DNA of 11,401 bases from Promethearchaeota archaeon (lineage in GTDB: Archaea; Asgardarchaeota; Lokiarchaeia; Sigynarchaeales; SOKP01). Shown piece by piece: positions 7,161 through 11,401 of the stretch. The first letter of the stretch is position 1, and each line of letters starts with the position of its first letter. Below the pieces are notes generated by a model, which searched no databases, had not been told where the DNA came from, and saw only the letters and a list, made by a program, of their open reading frames with translations. The position numbers and the translations under genes are program-made. The stretch spans positions 1 to 11,401 of the forward strand of contig SDNN01000080.1 in NCBI GenBank assembly GCA_004524425.1, read 5' to 3'.

Positions 7161-7198
7161 CTAATCCTTATTTAAATTTTGATGGATGGGATTTTAAC

Positions 7199-8695
7199 GT
7201 GTCATTAGAAGATTTAACAGAACCAAAGGAATTTTGGGAATATTTTGATCAGATATCAAAGATCCCTCGTTGTTCTGGGAATGAAAAGCTCATTCGCAAG
7301 TTCATAATAAAAGAAGCTCAAAAATGTAATTATGAAACAAAAACAGACAAAGTGGGAAATCTTGTAGTCAGAATATCTCCAAACGATGAAGAAGGAAAAA
7401 TTAGGGTTGTGTTACAGAGTCACATGGATATGGTCTGTGAAAAAAATCAGGATGTAATTCACGATTTTAGCAAAGATCCACTTAAGTTAAAAGTTATTGA
7501 AATCGATAAAGAAGTATGGTTAACTGCTGAAGGTACCACGTTGGGTGCTGATGATGGAGTAGGTATTGCTTTTCAATTGACCATGATGAAAAAACTTCAT
7601 AATGATGAGTTAAATTTTGATGGAATCGCATTAGATTTATTATTTACTGTTGATGAAGAAATAGGATTAGTCGGAGCTTTTAAAATGGATAAGAATTTAA
7701 TAGATGGAAAATACCTCATTAATTTAGACGGTGAAGAAGATGATAAATTTATCATAGGATGTGCAGGAGGAATAACCACCCTCGGAATAATTGATTTTGA
7801 TTACATTTCCGTTAGGGAATATAGTGAAAGAAGCAGTGCTATAAAAATTTCAGTCGGGGGTTTATTAGGAGGGCATTCAGGTACAGACATACATCGAGGG
7901 AGGGCTAATGCCATTAAAATAATCAGTAAAATCTTATGGAAGGTCAATAACGAATATCCAATTTTTATAAAATCCATCAATGGCGGAAACCGTGCCAACG
8001 CCATACCAAGAGAAGCAGAAGCAACCTTTTTTGCGCGAAAAAAGGACAGTGAAAAAATAATCGAGTTTATTAATCTCATAATTGGTGAAATAGAGCAAGG
8101 AATTTCAAAAATAGAACCAAACATGAAATTTACCGTAAAATCAATTATTAGCTCTGATAATTATAATGTATTACCAAAAACTTTGAATGAGAAATTACTT
8201 CACCTGCTTTATGTCATGCCAAATGGACCCATATCAATGCATCCAAGAATTTCAGATTTGGTATATACTTCAACCAATCTGGCTTCAATCAATACTCGCG
8301 ATCAACAAATTAAGATCACTACGAGTCAAAGAAGCATGCATGAGATCTCTAAGAAAATAATTTATGAAAAGATAGAAGCTTTATTTAAATTAGCGGATGT
8401 TAATATTGATATAATCCATACTGGAGATTATCCTGGGTGGGATCCTGATTTTGATTCTAAATTATTAAGAGCTGCCCAAGAAACATATAAAGAATTATTT
8501 AAAAAGGAGGTAAATACGCAAGCGATTCATGCTGGATTAGAATGTGGCATTTTAAAAAAGCACTTTCCCGCCATGGAAATGATATCTATTGGTCCAACAG
8601 TAGAAGGTGGACATTCCCCAGAAGAGCGTTTAAAAATTGCTAGCGTGGAAAAAATTTGGATCTTTTTAATCACTTTATTAAACAACCTTAATTAA
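7199..8695 (+). CDS. pepD: M20C aminoacyl-histidine dipeptidase-like (PepD-like) metallopeptidase
   Basis: A 498-residue enzyme of the PepD/cytosol non-specific dipeptidase branch of M20, close to the usual length of about 480-490. Motifs in order: IPRCSGNE at 22-29; QSHMDMVC (H75, D77); TTLGADDGVG with bridging D118; FTVDEEIGLVGA with E153-E154; NLDGEED with D177; GGHSGTDIHRGRANAI from 224, with the lid-domain histidine H226; NRANAIP at 264-270; and GPTVEGGHSPEE with the last ligand H472. All ligands expected for a two-zinc site are present. Such enzymes are cytoplasmic and split a broad set of dipeptides, finishing peptide breakdown. The GTG start is chosen because the upstream ATGs are out of frame and GGATGGG sits 8 bases before it. 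Two ArgE/DapE-like paralogs lie nearby on the other strand, so three M20 enzymes occur within about 5.5 kb. The gene appears monocistronic. Confidence 0.93.
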   Translation: MSLEDLTEPKEFWEYFDQISKIPRCSGNEKLIRKFIIKEAQKCNYETKTDKVGNLVVRISPNDEEGKIRVVLQSHMDMVCEKNQDVIHDFSKDPLKLKVIEIDKEVWLTAEGTTLGADDGVGIAFQLTMMKKLHNDELNFDGIALDLLFTVDEEIGLVGAFKMDKNLIDGKYLINLDGEEDDKFIIGCAGGITTLGIIDFDYISVREYSERSSAIKISVGGLLGGHSGTDIHRGRANAIKIISKILWKVNNEYPIFIKSINGGNRANAIPREAEATFFARKKDSEKIIEFINLIIGEIEQGISKIEPNMKFTVKSIISSDNYNVLPKTLNEKLLHLLYVMPNGPISMHPRISDLVYTSTNLASINTRDQQIKITTSQRSMHEISKKIIYEKIEALFKLADVNIDIIHTGDYPGWDPDFDSKLLRAAQETYKELFKKEVNTQAIHAGLECGILKKHFPAMEMISIGPTVEGGHSPEERLKIASVEKIWIFLITLLNNLN

Positions 8696-8738
8696 AATCG
8701 TCCTTTTTATTTAAGAATAATAGGAAAAAATATTTTAA

Positions 8739-8746
8739 TTTAAAAT
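8739..8746 (+). promoter_or_regulatory. Candidate TATA box for the Ost3/6-like gene
   Basis: TTTAAAAT lies 42-49 bases before the ATG at 8788. That spacing would place initiation near 8768-8772 and give a leader of about 16-20 bases. No Shine-Dalgarno site is visible before the ATG. The match is weak in this AT-rich context. Confidence 0.35.
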
Positions 8747-8787
8747 GAATTAAATAACTTAAGTACTGAATAGAATTTTTTATTATC

Positions 8788-9318
8788 ATGTCAAAACGAG
8801 AAAGAATAGAAAAAGGCAAGGAAGAATTAGATATTAGTGGTTCAAAAACCATTGGAGAGAGAATAAAAGAAAAAACTCCTTGGCTTTTTGGGAGTAAACT
8901 AAGAAAACCGAAAATTTCTTATCCAAAAGTAGCAGGTCGAAGAATAGTTTTACCAACACCGTCTAAAACATTCGGATTGATTTTAATTTATGCCATACTA
9001 TTTATTCTTCAAGTTGGAGTGGTATATTTACTCTATCGGGAAACACCAGCACTAGGAGCAGACTCCGCAGGGGATCCAATATTTCTTTACCCTTCAATTC
9101 AAGAAAGTTTCATAGTGGAAGGTATCGTTGCTTCAATTTTGTTATTTGTCTCATCTACGGGTTTTTTATTATTATATCAAGCATCTAAATATTCATATAA
9201 TAGAAATCTAGCACTGAGAATATTAGTTATTGGTTTCATATTGATAATTAGCGCCTTCATCTCATTACAGTATATGCTGACGGTCAAGCTTGGGAAAACG
9301 GCCTGGTGGGAATTGTAA
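8788..9318 (+). CDS. Three-helix membrane protein resembling the Ost3/Ost6 (TUSC3/MagT1) membrane region
   Basis: A 176-residue protein with a highly basic, soluble N-terminal segment of about 60 residues and three hydrophobic helices at about 62-83, 108-131 and 141-163. It ends in a short tail with TAWWEL. The order of features resembles the C-terminal membrane part of the oligosaccharyltransferase subunits Ost3/Ost6: a helix ending in a YR motif with a nearby Pro (LLYRETP), a polar loop with an aromatic-Pro step, a S-x-QESFIVEG stretch leading into the next helix (compare the Q-x-FVAE region of human TUSC3), then a helix, a basic turn and the last helix. It lacks the luminal thioredoxin domain and one helix. 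From memory, Ost3/6 homologues have been reported in Asgard archaea. If correct, it would sit with an STT3-like enzyme and assist N-glycosylation. This is based on pattern only; an unrelated small membrane protein remains possible. Confidence 0.5.
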   Translation: MSKRERIEKGKEELDISGSKTIGERIKEKTPWLFGSKLRKPKISYPKVAGRRIVLPTPSKTFGLILIYAILFILQVGVVYLLYRETPALGADSAGDPIFLYPSIQESFIVEGIVASILLFVSSTGFLLLYQASKYSYNRNLALRILVIGFILIISAFISLQYMLTVKLGKTAWWEL

Positions 9319-9371
9319 TACCATTCCTGCGTTTTAAAATTTACAGAAATTAATTTTTTGAAAAGTATAAT

Positions 9372-10517
9372 TTATTCAACTTTGCAGATTTTGATCTGGG
9401 CATAATCCACAAATACTTTGTACAATCCTCTCATCATCTCATCTAGGGCCGCATCTCTCGTATCTAATCTTAATCGTTGATTTGGTATGTTTTGAAGTTT
9501 ATAAATCGTGCATGCGATGATTATATTTTTGGATCCTACTATTCTTAAAACATCAGGAGTAAATTGAAGGTTTCCTCGCCCAAATAGGAATCCTTGCTTG
9601 CCAATGGGAGAGACAATTATTTTAGCCTCTTTTTTATTGACCTGATTAAGGATTTGTTGTTCGTTCAAATCATGCATCAATATTCTATTATTAAGAAGTA
9701 AATCTACACCTAAAACTGTCTTTTTTTGATTAAGAAGATCAGTTATTGCTTTAGTGGTAGTACCAGGACCAATTAGATAATAGACGTCTTTTTTAAAATC
9801 CTCAATAATCCTTCGAGCGATTCGTTCTTGATTAGTTGAATCATTATCAGGAGAACTCATTTTTGATGATTGAATGAAATCTGGAATATATGGCGTAAGT
9901 AAGTATCCATGTAATTTAGATACAAGCTTACCTTTTCTATATTCTTCTTCATCAATATCTAGGACTTCAGATTCTTTTAGAGCAGATTCTTCCCATAAAA
10001 ATTGCATAATGAGAGAAGCAGCAGTTTTTGGATTAATAGAAAACACGCTTGAATAAATCTTGACCCCTGCGGGTATTCCCAAACACGGTTTTTCATCGTT
10101 AATGGCTTCAACCATATCTCTAGCCGTCCCATCACCTCCAACAAAGATGATAATTACTAAATTTTTATGTTCTTTCATTATGGTGGCGGCAGTTTTTGTA
10201 TGCTGAGCATTTGTATCATGGTAATGTTCTATTTCTTGGAATTCTGGGTGGTCCAATATCAAATAGTCAAACCCCATTTCTTCTAAAACAGATGCTCCCA
10301 TGTATTTAGGGCAAGTCACAAATTTTAATTTGGATTTTATAGGTATGAGTTCGTTTAAGAATTCTTTAGTTCTATTCATGGCATTTGGTTGTGCGCCTAA
10401 TTCAATAGCTTTTTTTAAAATTTTTTCTCCATCTGTACCTTTTAGCCCAACAGAACCCCCCATACCTGAGATGGGATTTATAATTAAACCCACAGTAAAT
10501 TTATTTAGATCATTCAT
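9372..10517 (-). CDS. ATP-NAD kinase-like protein (COG3199 type)
   Basis: A 381-residue protein with the marks of the NAD kinase/diacylglycerol kinase-like fold: LIINPISGMGGSVGLKGTDG at 11-30, IFVGGDGTARD at 124-134 (the GGDGT nucleotide-binding loop), and LGIPAGVKIYSSVFS at 146-160. The P-A-G-V-K-x-x-S-x-V-F stretch is characteristic of the COG3199 group of predicted ATP-NAD kinases (also related to AcoX) and separates it from classic NadK, which is shorter. The C-terminal part at about 235-340 (YYLIGPGTTTKAI, VLGVDLL, IVSPIGKQGFLFGRGN) is the second domain of that group. The family is predicted to phosphorylate NAD to NADP using ATP or polyphosphate; this exact member is untested. It lies 71 bases downstream of gcvH on the same strand, but a T tract and a TATA-like box between them suggest separate transcription. 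It is convergent with the Ost3/6-like gene. Confidence 0.85.
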   Translation of the reverse strand: MNDLNKFTVGLIINPISGMGGSVGLKGTDGEKILKKAIELGAQPNAMNRTKEFLNELIPIKSKLKFVTCPKYMGASVLEEMGFDYLILDHPEFQEIEHYHDTNAQHTKTAATIMKEHKNLVIIIFVGGDGTARDMVEAINDEKPCLGIPAGVKIYSSVFSINPKTAASLIMQFLWEESALKESEVLDIDEEEYRKGKLVSKLHGYLLTPYIPDFIQSSKMSSPDNDSTNQERIARRIIEDFKKDVYYLIGPGTTTKAITDLLNQKKTVLGVDLLLNNRILMHDLNEQQILNQVNKKEAKIIVSPIGKQGFLFGRGNLQFTPDVLRIVGSKNIIIACTIYKLQNIPNQRLRLDTRDAALDEMMRGLYKVFVDYAQIKICKVE

Positions 10518-10543
10518 GAAATTGCGCTCAATTCAATTAATTT

Positions 10544-10559
10544 AAAAAAAAGAAAAAAG
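10544..10559 (-). terminator. T-rich terminator after gcvH
   Basis: On the minus strand this reads as T runs of 6 and 8 separated by one C, about 30 bases after the gcvH stop at 10589. It lies between gcvH and the ATP-NAD kinase-like gene and argues that they are not a simple operon. Confidence 0.45.
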
Positions 10560-10560
10560 T

Positions 10561-10570
10561 AATATATATT
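10561..10570 (-). promoter_or_regulatory. Candidate TATA box for the ATP-NAD kinase-like gene
   Basis: AATATATATT, a 10-base palindrome, lies 44-53 bases before the ATG at 10517. Initiation about 26 bases downstream would place the transcript start within or just after the T tract of the gcvH terminator, with a leader of about 15-20 bases. Confidence 0.4.
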
Positions 10571-10588
10571 GTTGTTTGAATTTTTCAA

Positions 10589-10990
10589 TTACTCTAAAGT
10601 TTTTACATAATCATTATATGCCGCTTCATCTAATAGATTGCCTTTTTCTGCATCCCAGTTAGAAGGATCAATCTTGAAAAGCCATGCGGCAAAAGCATCT
10701 TCATTAATTTTTTCTGGTTCATCCATCAAATCCTCATTGATAGCGGTGACGGTTCCACTCACAGGAGAATAAATGTCACCTACAGCTTTAGAGCTTTCAA
10801 TGGTAGCATCAATTGGATCAGAAGCAGGTTCGTCTCCCGACATCTTTATTTGTTCAAGAGAAGCACCGCTTATGCCTTCTAAATCAACAAAACTAATCTC
10901 ACCAAGTGCCTCGGCAGCATATGGAGTAATTCCGACTTCCTTTGACCCATCATCAAACCATTGATGGGTTTTAGTAAAATATCGAGCCAT
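10589..10990 (-). CDS. gcvH: Glycine cleavage system H protein with an enlarged loop
   Basis: This 133-residue protein is the lipoyl carrier of the glycine cleavage system. It shuttles the aminomethyl group from the P-protein to the T-protein and is reoxidised by the L-protein. The N-terminus (RYFTKTHQWF), ITPYAAEALGEISFVDL at about 21-37, and the lipoyl site ESSKAVGDIYSPVSG at 65-79 with Lys68 as the lipoylated residue are all typical. The C-terminal WLFKI and the helix ending in DYVKTLE also fit. Between VDL and ESSKA it has about 11 more residues than E. coli GcvH (SGASLEQIKM and SGDEPASDP, about 41-59), a loop close to the lipoyl lysine. No gcvP, gcvT, lpd or lipoate-protein ligase lies in the window. 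The gene diverges from the MptE-like gene, a possible link to pterin one-carbon carriers. The ATG start agrees with the family. Confidence 0.92.
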   Translation of the reverse strand: MARYFTKTHQWFDDGSKEVGITPYAAEALGEISFVDLEGISGASLEQIKMSGDEPASDPIDATIESSKAVGDIYSPVSGTVTAINEDLMDEPEKINEDAFAAWLFKIDPSNWDAEKGNLLDEAAYNDYVKTLE

Positions 10991-11075
10991 GTTTCATCAA
11001 TTCCTTAAACGTTTTTATTATGGTTATTTAATTAAAATTGAATTTAAGTATATGATAGAATTAATTATATTAACA

Positions 11076-11084
11076 ATTTAAAAG
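11076..11084 (+). promoter_or_regulatory. Candidate TATA box for the MptE-like gene
   Basis: ATTTAAAAG lies about 39-47 bases before the ATG at 11123, a spacing like that of other genes here. It lies within the 132-base gap shared with divergent gcvH. No clear Shine-Dalgarno site precedes the ATG. Confidence 0.35.
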
Positions 11085-11122
11085 TTATTTATCCGATATA
11101 CCTAACAAAGTTCTAAACCATA

Positions 11123-11401
11123 ATGGATTTATCATTTAAAGATCAATTAGATTTTTACGTCGAATTTAAAGAGTGGTATTTTAAAATCTTAAGAGATTTT
11201 GGCTTTAATCACCAAAAGGATCAAGATGCGCGTGAGTTTCTCTGCAATATATTAAATAAAAAAGGTAGAGACTGGAATGTTGAGGATGTTCTGCGTTGTT
11301 TTAATAGAAAGCTAGAAGAAAAGAAAATTATTCTAATTTATGGATGTGGTCCCTCATTAGTGGAAACCGTTAATAAGCTTCAAGATAAATTGAATAAACG
11401 A
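11123..11401 (+). CDS. mptE: 6-hydroxymethylpterin diphosphokinase MptE-like protein, N-terminal part (cut by window edge)
   Basis: An open frame from the ATG at 11123 continues to the window end without a stop, giving 93 residues. Residues about 1-65 are helical and charged (WYFKILRDFGF, then DARE, then WNVEDVL), followed by KKIILIYGCGPSLVETV at 67-83. A short helical N-terminal domain with a [YF]GxGPSL loop is the hallmark of the archaeal DUF115/MptE family. In Methanocaldococcus jannaschii, MptE makes 6-hydroxymethyl-7,8-dihydropterin diphosphate, a step toward tetrahydromethanopterin. Family members are about 230-250 residues, so about 60% of the gene lies outside the window, including the catalytic acidic residues. 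Presence of this gene would imply a tetrahydromethanopterin-type one-carbon carrier. It is transcribed divergently from gcvH. DUF115 also includes other glycan-related proteins, but the N-terminus here favours the archaeal pterin enzyme. Confidence 0.75.
   Translation, partial: MDLSFKDQLDFYVEFKEWYFKILRDFGFNHQKDQDAREFLCNILNKKGRDWNVEDVLRCFNRKLEEKKIILIYGCGPSLVETVNKLQDKLNKR

Noticed and set aside
7801..8124. A 107-residue minus-strand open frame with hydrophobic stretches
   Set aside because: It is antisense to the conserved lid domain of the PepD-like gene; its hydrophobicity is a by-product of the opposite-strand codons.
9372..10517. Diacylglycerol or sphingosine kinase as an alternative call because of the GGDGT motif
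   Set aside because: The NPISGMGGSVGLKGTDG start and the PAGVKIYSSVF stretch are those of the COG3199 ATP-NAD kinase-like group rather than lipid kinases.
9874..10545. Two plus-strand open frames of 60 and 81 residues
   Set aside because: Both are antisense to the well-supported ATP-NAD kinase-like gene and show no domain features.
1..11401. CRISPR arrays, tRNA or rRNA genes, insertion sequences, and defence or phage genes
   Set aside because: I saw no regularly spaced direct repeats, no cloverleaf-like GC-rich segment, and no transposase or integrase motifs on either strand.

Overview
The window is AT-rich DNA with archaeal habits: TATA-like boxes about 40-50 bases upstream of starts, T-tract terminators, some GTG starts, and few strong Shine-Dalgarno sites. 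The gene content also points to an archaeon: a DUF115/MptE-like pterin pyrophosphokinase, a COG3199-type ATP-NAD kinase-like protein, a minimal 2[4Fe-4S] ferredoxin, a stand-alone GcvH, and a small membrane protein resembling the membrane part of eukaryotic Ost3/Ost6. I infer an anaerobic, peptide- or amino-acid-using archaeon, most likely Asgard (Lokiarchaeia-like). That assignment rests on gene style and has not been checked against a marker gene.

Layout. At 1-221 (-) is the N-terminal part of a GNAT-like acetyltransferase, cut by the window edge. At 421-771 (+) is a small two-helix membrane protein of unknown role. Genes at 834-1574 (-) and 1647-2573 (-) encode a class II glutamine amidotransferase-type protein and a monoglyceride-lipase-like alpha/beta hydrolase. 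At 2872-3069 (+) is a ferredoxin with a TATA-like box and a clear T-rich terminator. At 3191-4480 (-) and 4594-5883 (-) are tandem paralogous M20 metallopeptidases, both 429 residues. At 5983-7101 (-) is an unusual protein joining a glutamine-amidotransferase/ThuA-like N-terminal region to a RING-like zinc finger. It is transcribed divergently from an M20C (PepD-like) dipeptidase at 7199-8695 (+). At 8788-9318 (+) is the Ost3/6-like membrane protein. At 9372-10517 (-) is the ATP-NAD kinase-like protein, and at 10589-10990 (-) is GcvH with an enlarged loop. At 11123-11401 (+) is the start of an MptE-like gene that runs off the window.

How the genes fit together. Three M20 peptidases plus ferredoxin, GcvH and an MptE-like enzyme suit a cell that breaks down peptides and channels glycine carbon into a pterin-based one-carbon pathway; this is inference. 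Most genes are spaced by 50-130 bases and appear to have their own promoters. The only likely co-transcribed groups are the tandem M20 pair and perhaps the hydrolase/amidotransferase pair. I see no CRISPR array, tRNA, rRNA, transposase or phage gene, and no clear multi-gene defence or novel system. The most interesting items are the Ost3/6-like protein, the RING-finger fusion, the metal-ligand switch between the M20 twins, and the GcvH loop insertion.
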